IMG/VR virus record: IMGVR_UViG_3300006917_000065
Coordinates: 1-37,920 of that record
DNA from: a virus
DNA length: 37,920 nt
Direction: 5' to 3' (one strand)
Part shown: piece by piece, positions 15,606-21,747 of the stretch
Layout: every line of letters starts with the position of its first letter
How positions within the stretch are numbered: the stretch's first letter is position 1
Position numbers and translations under genes: made by a program
The notes under the pieces: generated by a model
The model's database searches: none
The model's input: only the letters and a program-made list of their open reading frames with translations
Told to the model about the DNA's origin: nothing

Positions 15606-16067
15606 CTAACGCCATAACTCGTGAAGATATATCCTTGTTCCTACCGAAACGTCTGCAGGACCAGGTAATGCCTGGATGAATTCAGCGCCAGAGCGTTCGT
15701 AACGGTATCTGGCCTGGAACGGATCCTTGTAGTTAGGAACGTAAAGAATCCCAGCTAAACGGTTAGTTTCGTAGAGATAAATCTCATCCCAAACCTTTAA
15801 TGCCTCTTTGGCATTGCTGGAACGAATCGTGCGATCAACGTCACCGAGGATGCTTTCGATTCGTGTAGAAGGTGTTGATGCAACTTCTGTTTTCTTTTCA
15901 GCCGTATCACAACGACCAAGCTGGATAACAACCTTGTCGTAAAAGTATGAATCCGGAATGGTATTCATTGCTTCTTCCAAGCGAGCATAATCACCCGCCG
16001 GGACAGACACGGTAAAGTAGCCCAGGTGATACCTAACTCTACTTTTGTCAAAGTCAGATAACTGCAC
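15606..16067 (-). CDS. Virion or head-tail connector candidate (153 aa)
   Basis: Soluble alpha/beta protein without recognised family (RVRYHLGYFTVSVPAGDYAR near the start, LYVPNYKDPFQARYRYERSG and PADVSVGTRIYLHELWR at the end). Lengths and position, a few genes after the MCP in the leftward order, fit a head-completion or head-tail connector protein, but this is only context. The HNH-AP2 gene has been inserted directly after it. Confidence 0.55.
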   Translation of the reverse strand: MQLSDFDKSRVRYHLGYFTVSVPAGDYARLEEAMNTIPDSYFYDKVVIQLGRCDTAEKKTEVASTPSTRIESILGDVDRTIRSSNAKEALKVWDEIYLYETNRLAGILYVPNYKDPFQARYRYERSGAEFIQALPGPADVSVGTRIYLHELWR

Positions 16068-16106
16068 GTCTACCTTTCGTTATAGTTTAATTATAAAGTA
16101 ATCAAT

Positions 16107-16730
16107 TTAAACAAGTCCTGGCAGTGGAGCATTCATGTACTCCATGAGGAACTGCTGCGTCATGCTTGGTTTTGGAGTTAAAGCTTCTCCTAAAGTTTGT
16201 TCAAGAAGTGATTCTTGTAGTGTTTTTTGTTTTGGTTTAGTTAACTGCAGTAGAGATAACAAAGTTGATAAATCGTCAGTAGACCCACTTTCTTGTTGTT
16301 GTTGTTGAGCAGAAGCAACTAAATCTGCGCCGGGCATGATGTCGCTAAGTTTACCTTCAGCCGTTTTATAACGACCGGTAGCAAGCCATTCAAGCTGTGG
16401 GTCAGTAATAGATTTTTTGCCCGCAAGCGCCAGGTGAACATGGGTGTTGTGACCTGGATCGCCAGGGCCCAATACTTCGTTGAACAGGCCAAGCTGTTTG
16501 GCACGCCAGCGGAGTTCACCCGTCCGTTCCTTCCAGGACTTTGGTTTTCCTCCTTCGTATGCAGGCGCAATATCAGCTCGCCAATCACGTACGTCAATGG
16601 CTTGACCAACTGGGTGATAACCAGTGGGGGAATGGCCGCCACCAACACCACCAAATTCAGGGTGTTCACCAATATCTAATCCAAAATTCTTTAGATATCT
16701 ACCAATGTCCGCAATGGTTCTTTCGGCCAT
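16107..16730 (-). CDS. M15/LAS-type zinc peptidase (207 aa)
   Basis: Residues 30-100 carry the zinc ligands of the LAS/M15 metallopeptidases: GGHSPTGYHPVGQAIDVRDW with His39 and Asp46 (H-x6-D), and PGHNTHVHLAL with His97 and His99 (HxH). These enzymes cut peptide bonds in peptidoglycan. The C-terminal half has Gln-rich and Leu-rich helices and ends MEYMNAPLPGLV, probably a virion attachment region. There is no signal peptide. Together with the transglycosylase gene this gives a virion set for cutting both glycan and peptide bonds. An alternative is a lysis endopeptidase. Confidence 0.75.
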   Translation of the reverse strand: MAERTIADIGRYLKNFGLDIGEHPEFGGVGGGHSPTGYHPVGQAIDVRDWRADIAPAYEGGKPKSWKERTGELRWRAKQLGLFNEVLGPGDPGHNTHVHLALAGKKSITDPQLEWLATGRYKTAEGKLSDIMPGADLVASAQQQQQESGSTDDLSTLLSLLQLTKPKQKTLQESLLEQTLGEALTPKPSMTQQFLMEYMNAPLPGLV

Positions 16731-16755
16731 TATCTTTTTCTTTTTATTTTAAAAC

Positions 16756-16781
16756 GAAAAAACCCCTGGTTTTCCAGGGGT
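16756..16781 (-). terminator. Rho-independent terminator after the HhH gene
   Basis: On the minus strand ACCCCTGG (16774-16781 arm) pairs with CCAGGGGT (16762-16769 arm) across a four-nucleotide loop, followed directly by TTTTTT. This is a textbook intrinsic terminator standing about 20 nt after the stop of the HhH gene at 16800, and it would separate that gene's transcript from the M15 peptidase gene. Confidence 0.85.
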
Positions 16782-16799
16782 CTATTTGTGGTGAATAAG

Positions 16800-17210
16800 T
16801 CAAACCCTGATTAAGTCGGCTGCCAAGACGGCGTCCCAATCCACACGCTTAATTTGTTTCAATTGCTCAAGGCTATTAAACTTCTCACCCGATAAGGACA
16901 TCTGAAGATCTTTAATCTCACGAGCTGTCTTGACCCCGATACCTTTGATATGATCAGCGATCATCTGTGGGGTAGCGGTGTTGATATTTAAACGTGTTTC
17001 GGGTGGGAAGGTACGAGGCTCTTCCTTGGCTGCTTTATCTTTAACTTGAAGCGTAGCAACTTTTTTAGTTGCAACTTCATCAGGGGTTAATTCATTTTTA
17101 TAAGCGGTATAAAGGCGACCGTCCTGATCTTCGACCATGAACCATTCGCCATTATCCCATTCGCTTACAACCTTGACGCGAGCGCCAGTTTTGCGGTGCT
17201 GATAAAGCAT
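16800..17210 (-). CDS. Helix-hairpin-helix protein of the capsid region (136 aa)
   Basis: Residues about 73-136 form a ComEA-like helix-hairpin-helix pair: LNINTATPQMIADHIKGIGV, KTAREIKDLQMSLSGEKF, NSLEQLKQIKRVDWDAV. Such modules bind duplex DNA without sequence specificity. Residues 1-40 (RKTGARVKVVSEWDNGEWFM) look like a small SH3-like barrel. Its place directly after the capsid accessory gene suggests a virion or packaging protein that touches DNA, which is inference. A perfect hairpin ends one nucleotide before its ATG and a strong terminator follows, so its expression is fenced off from its highly expressed neighbours. Confidence 0.7.
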   Translation of the reverse strand: MLYQHRKTGARVKVVSEWDNGEWFMVEDQDGRLYTAYKNELTPDEVATKKVATLQVKDKAAKEEPRTFPPETRLNINTATPQMIADHIKGIGVKTAREIKDLQMSLSGEKFNSLEQLKQIKRVDWDAVLAADLIRV

Positions 17211-17211
17211 A

Positions 17212-17239
17212 AGGACCAGATGTTTTAATTTCTGGTCCT
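17212..17239 (-). promoter_or_regulatory. Perfect hairpin at the start codon of the HhH gene
   Basis: AGGACCAGA and TCTGGTCCT (17212-17220 and 17231-17239) are perfect 9-bp complements with a 10-nt A/T-rich loop. In the mRNA the stem ends one nucleotide before ATG 17210. There is no U-tract behind it. When folded it would bring an upstream TTAGG to about 8 nt from the ATG, similar in principle to folded initiation regions of T4 genes; or it may mark an mRNA processing point. Role is inferred. Confidence 0.55.
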
Positions 17240-17251
17240 AGTTTAACCTAA

Positions 17252-18058
17252 TCAGCTAACAGTGCGGCCGAGGATATACTCTTCGATATCTTCGTAGCCA
17301 GGAGCGTCATCAGGCTGGATGTAGCACACCTCAACCACTAAGTAACCCTTCAGGCCAGCGTTGTAATCGGCATCGGCCAGATATACGCCACCAGAAACGC
17401 CGGTGTCGGTGTTAGTGCCACGGGCAAACACCTTGAAGGTGGTAGCAGCAGTCAGAGACTTATACACGCCAGAAGGACCAACGCCGGTAGCGCCGGTAGC
17501 CGTCAGGAAGGGCGTAGTGCTGAGGGCCTGAGCACCAGCGGCAAACACGATCTTGGCAGAGGCGTCACCAGAGGTGGTGGAGGTGAGGTTGGCCTGAGCG
17601 ATAGGCTCGCCCACACCGGTCACAGCCACGGGGCCGCTGGAATCACGGCCGAAGGTAACGACGTTACCGGTAGCAGCGTAGATACCAGTAGCAACGCGAC
17701 CGTCACCCCAGCCAGAAGCAACCGAGATCGCAGCGCGATACACAAAAGCAGGCTGGGTGGAGTTACCAGAGATCACCATGCCGGTGATGTCGGGGCGGGT
17801 GTCGTCCTGGCGGTAAGGCGAAGGAACGATCACATCCATGGTCTGGCCCTTGGTGGCGGCATCGCCAGAGGCCCAAGACACTGGAACGTAACCACGCTGT
17901 TGGAAGTAGCGGTAACCAGGGACAGCCAACACCGAAGTGGGGCCGCCCTTGGAGCTATCGTTAGTACCGTCTTGGGTATTATCGATGTTCTTGTACCAGC
18001 CGTTTAAGGCGTTGGTCCAGTTACCTGGATAGATCTTCTTAGAAGATAAGTAAGACAT
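17252..18058 (-). CDS. Capsid accessory / decoration protein candidate (268 aa)
   Basis: Thr/Gly/Ala/Val-rich beta protein (KIYPGNWTNALNGWYKN at the start, LKGYLVVEVCYIQPDDAPG near the end) 34 nt after the MCP stop. GGAG precedes the ATG at good spacing (CGGAGAAATAA). Base composition and strict use of a few codons match the MCP and differ from the AT-richer genes around, as expected for a highly expressed virion protein. Decoration or head-stabilising function is inferred from position directly after the MCP. No family is recognised. Confidence 0.7.
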   Translation of the reverse strand: MSYLSSKKIYPGNWTNALNGWYKNIDNTQDGTNDSSKGGPTSVLAVPGYRYFQQRGYVPVSWASGDAATKGQTMDVIVPSPYRQDDTRPDITGMVISGNSTQPAFVYRAAISVASGWGDGRVATGIYAATGNVVTFGRDSSGPVAVTGVGEPIAQANLTSTTSGDASAKIVFAAGAQALSTTPFLTATGATGVGPSGVYKSLTAATTFKVFARGTNTDTGVSGGVYLADADYNAGLKGYLVVEVCYIQPDDAPGYEDIEEYILGRTVS

Positions 18059-18091
18059 TTATTTCTCCGTTAAGTTGTACTTTATTTCTTA

Positions 18092-19249
18092 TCAAATAGT
18101 GCCGTCATCGGAGACAAAGCTGAACGCGGTGGTCACAAAATCCTTATTCAGAATTTCAAAGCCAGCGTAAAGTTGCCAGATCAGGATGATGAAACGGCTG
18201 AAGTCATCGTTGTTGTTGATGAGCACCTGAGCATTCGGGCCACCAATGCCCACGCCGATTGCTTGAGGACCGAAGAAGTAACCTTGAGCAACTTCTTGAC
18301 TGGAGAAGGTATTTGCACCATCGCTTGCGAAGGTTGCAGACACATTCTTGGTTGGGAAGTTGGTCGACTCGAAGAACTTCACACCCTCAAACTGAACGCC
18401 AGTCGGCATCACGGGCTCACCAGCCAGGAAGTAACCCTGACCAGCTTGAGGACCCATGTAGAAGCTGGCGTTATTAGGCATCATGGGATTACCCATGTAC
18501 ATGCCTTGGCCAGGATTGCCGCTGTAGCGTGCGATCTCACGGAAGTCTGGGTCACGACGCAGATGCATCATGAAAGTAGGATCGCAAATGCAGCGATACA
18601 GACCATCAGCGAAGGTCGGCACGTTGCGCTTACGCAGATCCTTAACAACGGTCAGCAGGTCGGTACGCACCTGGAACTGCTGCACCTGAGCTGCATATTC
18701 AGCAGCGGTGTAAGCAATCGAACCGTTAGCAGCTTTGTTTTTGCCACCGGGGAAGTAGTAACCACCCTGGGTGCTGGAAGCTTCACCATTAGCTTCAGCT
18801 TTGGCAAGTTCGTCAATGAAGACGCGGTCGCGCCACCGGCGGTAGTCATCCAGCAGCGTCAGGCTACCGATGGACTGGTGGAACATGTTAAGGTTGCCAG
18901 AGTCCAGCAGCAGGCGCTGAGCCGTGATCAAGGTCTCGCGGGCAATCTTGAAGGTGCTAGGCTGGGTCGGATCACCCGGATCTGCAGGGCCAGTGTATTC
19001 CTTAAGCACCACCAGGACTTTCTCCTTGGTGATGTTACGGCTGTTAGCGGTACCGATGGTCTGATCGGCAATACGCTCACGGCTGTCCTTTGTACCAGGG
19101 GTGCCCCAGAACTTATACCTATCCAACTGGACCGTTTGACCAGGCTGACGAGTAAAGTCGTGAACGACCACAGGCTCGACTGCCATTTCTGCGATGTACG
19201 CAGGGTGGGGACGGTAAAGTTCCGCACCCAAGATTTTTGGAAAATCGTT
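18092..19249 (-). CDS. Major capsid protein, exon 2 (about 386 aa of the mature frame)
   Basis: The frame reads NDFPKILGAELYRPHPAYIA and continues for about 386 codons to FSFVSDDGTI. Motifs such as TLLDDYRRWRDRVFIDELAK and PTFADGLYRCICDPTFMMHL fit capsid proteins with the HK97 fold, near the N4 gp56 type; this is a judgement by eye, supported by position after portal and scaffold. The first in-frame start is a TTG (19231) with no ribosome binding site and inside the conserved-looking N-terminus. Upstream, the frame enters the P9 hairpin of a group I intron and a stop. The real start must lie in an exon on the far side. A long opposite-strand frame here is a shadow. Confidence 0.85.
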   Translation of the reverse strand, partial: NDFPKILGAELYRPHPAYIAEMAVEPVVVHDFTRQPGQTVQLDRYKFWGTPGTKDSRERIADQTIGTANSRNITKEKVLVVLKEYTGPADPGDPTQPSTFKIARETLITAQRLLLDSGNLNMFHQSIGSLTLLDDYRRWRDRVFIDELAKAEANGEASSTQGGYYFPGGKNKAANGSIAYTAAEYAAQVQQFQVRTDLLTVVKDLRKRNVPTFADGLYRCICDPTFMMHLRRDPDFREIARYSGNPGQGMYMGNPMMPNNASFYMGPQAGQGYFLAGEPVMPTGVQFEGVKFFESTNFPTKNVSATFASDGANTFSSQEVAQGYFFGPQAIGVGIGGPNAQVLINNNDDFSRFIILIWQLYAGFEILNKDFVTTAFSFVSDDGTI

Positions 19250-19473
19250 CTCCTGGTCTCTAGTTTCTTAGAGGGGTGGACTATCTCTTCATCCCTGTGG
19301 GATGCCGGACGCTAAATCTGGTATTACGTAACAAGGTCGTGTTACAGCCAGTAGTCTCTGCACCTTCCAATCACGCTTGACTGGCTTGGCTCAGGATTAC
19401 CCTCGTCTTTACGTTAGGGCTTCCCTGAATTCATCCGGTTTGCACTCATCGATTGCTCGGTGAGGTGACAACG

Positions 19474-19502
19474 TTGAGCGTTCAGTTGAGGCATGCTATC
19501 AT
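19474..19502 (+). promoter_or_regulatory. Promoter of the intron-borne HNH gene
   Basis: TTGAGC (19474-19479), a 17-nt spacer and TATCAT (19497-19502), with TGC just before the -10 box, give a good extended promoter on the plus strand. Transcription would start near 19509, only about 8 nt before ATG 19517. The HNH gene can thus be expressed independently of, and antisense to, the capsid transcript. Confidence 0.55.
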
Positions 19503-19516
19503 CTGGAAACTTGTTT

Positions 19517-20071
19517 ATGAACAACATGGATCCAAAACTTGTTCCCGGATTTGGTAATCTTTACTTAACAGAAGAAGGAAAAGCTTTTGAAAAACAACTT
19601 GATCCCGACAATCAAGAATATTTTTTAGAGATTCCTATCAGTTCAACCAGTGCTTATGACCGTATTTCAGTTCTTGTAAATGGGAAGAGGAGGCGTTTTC
19701 ATCTTCATGTCTTGATGGCTGTTGCCTTTTTGGGATTAGATCTGCGTTCTCATGGAACCAGTAACTTTTCCCTTCAGGTGGATCACAAGGATAATAACAA
19801 GAGAAATAATTGTCTTGATAATCTTGAGATCGTTACCAAACAAGAAAATTTAACAAGAGCCTGGAAGAGCGGTTGTTATATAAACAATGGCTTTGCCAGT
19901 AAAGGGAAACCGAAAAAATCTTTGAGAAAGTTTTCTTCGGATGACGTGACTCAGATTAAAGCTTTAAAAGAAGCGGGTCTTTCTTATCGAAAGATTGCTG
20001 AAAAGTTTAACTGTAATCACGGAGCTATTTACCAAATCTTGAAGGGTCATACCTACCAGGATCTGAACTAG
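19517..20071 (+). CDS. HNH homing endonuclease on the antisense strand of the MCP intron (184 aa)
   Basis: Start set at ATG 19517, downstream of a promoter-like sequence; the earlier ATG 19493 lies within that promoter. Middle domain: FHLHVLMAVAFLG, then VDHKDNNKRNNCLDNLEIVT, the HNH_3-type nuclease of phage intron endonucleases, followed by KQENLTRAWKSG. The C-terminus (SDDVTQIKALKEAGLSYRKI, AEKFNCNHGAIYQILKG) is a resolvase-like helix-turn-helix for target binding. The stop at 20069-20071 lies three nucleotides outside the paired arm of the intron. The gene reads opposite to the intron and capsid gene. Role: spread of the intron to intron-less MCP alleles. Confidence 0.85.
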   Translation: MNNMDPKLVPGFGNLYLTEEGKAFEKQLDPDNQEYFLEIPISSTSAYDRISVLVNGKRRRFHLHVLMAVAFLGLDLRSHGTSNFSLQVDHKDNNKRNNCLDNLEIVTKQENLTRAWKSGCYINNGFASKGKPKKSLRKFSSDDVTQIKALKEAGLSYRKIAEKFNCNHGAIYQILKGHTYQDLN

Positions 20072-20076
20072 CTATC

Positions 20077-20100
20077 AATGAACACTTTGGTTTATCCTCC
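20077..20100 (-). other. Putative MCP exon 1 and ribosome binding site
   Basis: GGAGG (20096-20100) is followed ten nucleotides later by GTG (20083-20085) and the codons TTC ATT, then a stop after two more codons in the unspliced frame. Joining GTG TTC ATT to AAC GAT TTT at the intron 3' end restores the MCP frame (M-F-I-N-D-F-P-K). U at 20077 would sit in a U.G pair with the guide strand, as group I 5' sites require. Spacing from GGAGG is a little long and other splice registers are possible. Confidence 0.5.
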
Positions 20101-20130
20101 AGTGTCAGTGTTTTTATCGGGTGAAAGATA

Positions 20131-20166
20131 AAGACACATGTGTCTTATCTAACAAAAATTTTAGCA
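20131..20166 (-). promoter_or_regulatory. MCP promoter candidate with 16-bp palindrome in its leader
   Basis: On the minus strand TGCTAAAAT (20158-20166) is an extended -10 candidate; the -35 is poor. Just downstream AAGACACATGTGTCTT (20131-20146) is a perfect palindrome with further pairing flanks (GATA/TATC). It could be an operator, a stabilising 5' hairpin of the capsid mRNA, or the 3' terminator of the preceding gene; the sequence does not decide. Confidence 0.4.
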
Positions 20167-20182
20167 GGTCGTAACTTAAAAG

Positions 20183-20824
20183 TTACATGTACTGCATAGT
20201 TGGCACACCCATACGTGCTAAATCCGTATTGTTGGAACTGTATCCTTCGGGATCAATTCCTTGTTGGAAGCCTGGGATGCCAAGTGCGCCAGGGATTGCG
20301 CCAGCAGCTACGCCACCGAGACCGGCAAGACCGGCAGCGAGAGGCACCCCAGCAACAGCAGCAGTTCCTCTAAGTGTATTAGCAATAGCTGCCTCTGATG
20401 GGACCGAGAGGCCTTGAATTGCCCCCGCCATTCCACCCAATGTGGCAGCACGCTTGCTTTCGCCCGCCCTTTGGGCACGTAGGCGATTGATATTTTCGGC
20501 AACAGCTGCTTCTCCAGCGGTAACCTGTCGCGCAGAAGTCTTGATAGGGGCGTAAATATTTTGAGAAGCTGTTGTTAAAGCGTCAACAGCACCTCGTTTA
20601 GCTGTTCCCATTAAATCAGAGACATTCCCCGCATATTTGCCAGCCAGACGTGCAGCACCTAAAGCGCCACGAGCGCCAAGGCCGGCAGCAAGTCCACCAA
20701 GTACAGCGCTACCGGGATCTTCGCCTTGTGCGGCAAGAGCCCCGCCAGCTACCAGACCGGCAGCTGCGGGAACTCCATATGCAAGCAAAGGACGACGTTG
20801 TCCTAATGGTTGCATTTGCCTCAC
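20183..20824 (-). CDS. Ala/Gly-rich membrane-active virion protein (213 aa)
   Basis: Starts at GTG 20824 (GTGA overlap with the scaffold stop) or ATG 20815. Residues 15-62 and 140-185 are Gly/Ala-rich hydrophobic segments with small residues at regular spacing (GVPAAAGLVAGGALAAQG, AAVAGVPLAAGLAGLGGVAA); the middle is helical and charged. Such sequences insert into membranes as oligomers. It resembles in style the ejection-type proteins at 29-33 kb. It is encoded between scaffold and MCP, so it is probably packaged in the head. No family recognised. Confidence 0.6.
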   Translation of the reverse strand: MRQMQPLGQRRPLLAYGVPAAAGLVAGGALAAQGEDPGSAVLGGLAAGLGARGALGAARLAGKYAGNVSDLMGTAKRGAVDALTTASQNIYAPIKTSARQVTAGEAAVAENINRLRAQRAGESKRAATLGGMAGAIQGLSVPSEAAIANTLRGTAAVAGVPLAAGLAGLGGVAAGAIPGALGIPGFQQGIDPEGYSSNNTDLARMGVPTMQYM

Positions 20825-21747
20825 TCCATCACGAAGAGTTTATTGGACACAACGTTGGGCTGAGCCTGGTTCAGAACGCGCCATGCATTCTGGGGGTCAC
20901 GAGCCATGATGTCGTTGAAGGTGCCCCAGAAGTTGGTGGGCTGCTGAGGAGCAGCTGCAGCAGGGGGAGCAGGGAATTCACTATAAGAATATGGATCCAC
21001 TTGCTCAGTTGGATAACCATAAGCTTCAAGGTCTCCCTCGCCTTCATGCACAGGATACGGACCTTCGGGACCAAAGAACCGAATGGTGTAATCGCTCAGC
21101 ACGTCAGGGTTAGTCAGAATCTCGTTATAAGCAAGATTCTCGGTGTGCTCATTAGTAGCAAATTCAACATACTGCTTGAGGGTATCGGTCATTTCCTGAC
21201 CCCAGGTAACAGCGCTATCCAGCAGACCTTCGAGTTGAAGGGCGTAATTATTTAGAATTGCGGGAGCTTCGCTTCCGAACGCTGCGATTACTTGCTGGCT
21301 TTCCTGGCTCAGACCCTCCGAGTAGGTTGGGGAAGAGCTGGGCGAGTAACCCTGGTTGGTTGACCAGGTCTGCGGAGCCGATTGTTGCGTAGCTGGGGCG
21401 CTCGCTGAACCGTAGTTGGCCGGGGCGTAGGTCGTCGTTGGAGCTGACGGTTGACCCTGGAACGGGGATTGAACTGGTGCGCTCAGTAGATTCACTACTT
21501 TGTTGAACGCCGATTCCCATGGGTTGCTCTGTACTTCCGCCGGTTGGTATTGGGGGGCGTACTGAGTAGGGCTCGAGGGTTGGTAAACCGGGGCCGCCTG
21601 AGGTGCTGCCACCTGGTAATTCACCGGGGCTGCTTGGTACGATACCGGGGCTTGGCTCGGCTGGTAAGACGGAGTCACGTAACTGCTCGGCGCTACTGCC
21701 GGAGTCGGGCTCGTCTGTGGGATCGATTGGACGGTAGCGTCCTGCAT
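20821..21747 (-). CDS. Probable scaffolding protein, overprinted on the portal gene (308 aa)
   Basis: ATG 21747 has an excellent ribosome binding site (AAGGAG, seven nucleotides before it), although it lies 500 nt inside the portal frame. Residues 1-150 are Pro/Gln/Ser/Tyr-rich with YQ-containing repeats (SYQPSQAPVSYQAAPVNYQV); residues 150-215 are helical (EMTDTLKQYVEFATNEH); the C-terminus is acidic with APPAAAAPQQ and a helix ending VVSNKLFVME. Disorder, helices and position between portal and MCP fit a scaffold. The overlapping portal frame also stays open through all 500 nt, so this stretch encodes two proteins. Scaffold function is inferred. Confidence 0.7.
   Translation of the reverse strand: MQDATVQSIPQTSPTPAVAPSSYVTPSYQPSQAPVSYQAAPVNYQVAAPQAAPVYQPSSPTQYAPQYQPAEVQSNPWESAFNKVVNLLSAPVQSPFQGQPSAPTTTYAPANYGSASAPATQQSAPQTWSTNQGYSPSSSPTYSEGLSQESQQVIAAFGSEAPAILNNYALQLEGLLDSAVTWGQEMTDTLKQYVEFATNEHTENLAYNEILTNPDVLSDYTIRFFGPEGPYPVHEGEGDLEAYGYPTEQVDPYSYSEFPAPPAAAAPQQPTNFWGTFNDIMARDPQNAWRVLNQAQPNVVSNKLFVME

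Larger units (their letters stand above)
19250..20076 (-). other. Group I intron interrupting the MCP gene (boundaries approximate)
   Basis: A full catalytic core can be folded on the minus strand (plus coordinates): P3 19434-19438 with 19305-19309; P4 19424-19429 with 19391-19395; P5 19416-19420 with 19399-19403; P6a 19379-19384 with 19367-19372; P7 19352-19356 with 19279-19283; an extra hairpin 19328-19333/19340-19345 between P7 and P3, as in subgroup IA; P8 19291-19303; P9 19258-19273. Text such as AATCCTGAGCCAAGCC and GGTGCAGAGACTA is typical of group I. A 12-bp helix (20074-20085 with 19442-19453, four wobbles) closes the 5' part as P1 or P2; the HNH gene lies in its loop. The exact splice points are not fixed: 3' at 19244-19253, 5' near 20077. 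Confidence 0.85.

Noticed and set aside
18173-19315. 380-codon open frame on the plus strand opposite the MCP
   Set aside because: It is the mirror of a GC-rich, codon-biased capsid gene, has His/Arg/Leu-rich shadow composition, no ribosome binding site, and its start lies inside the intron core.
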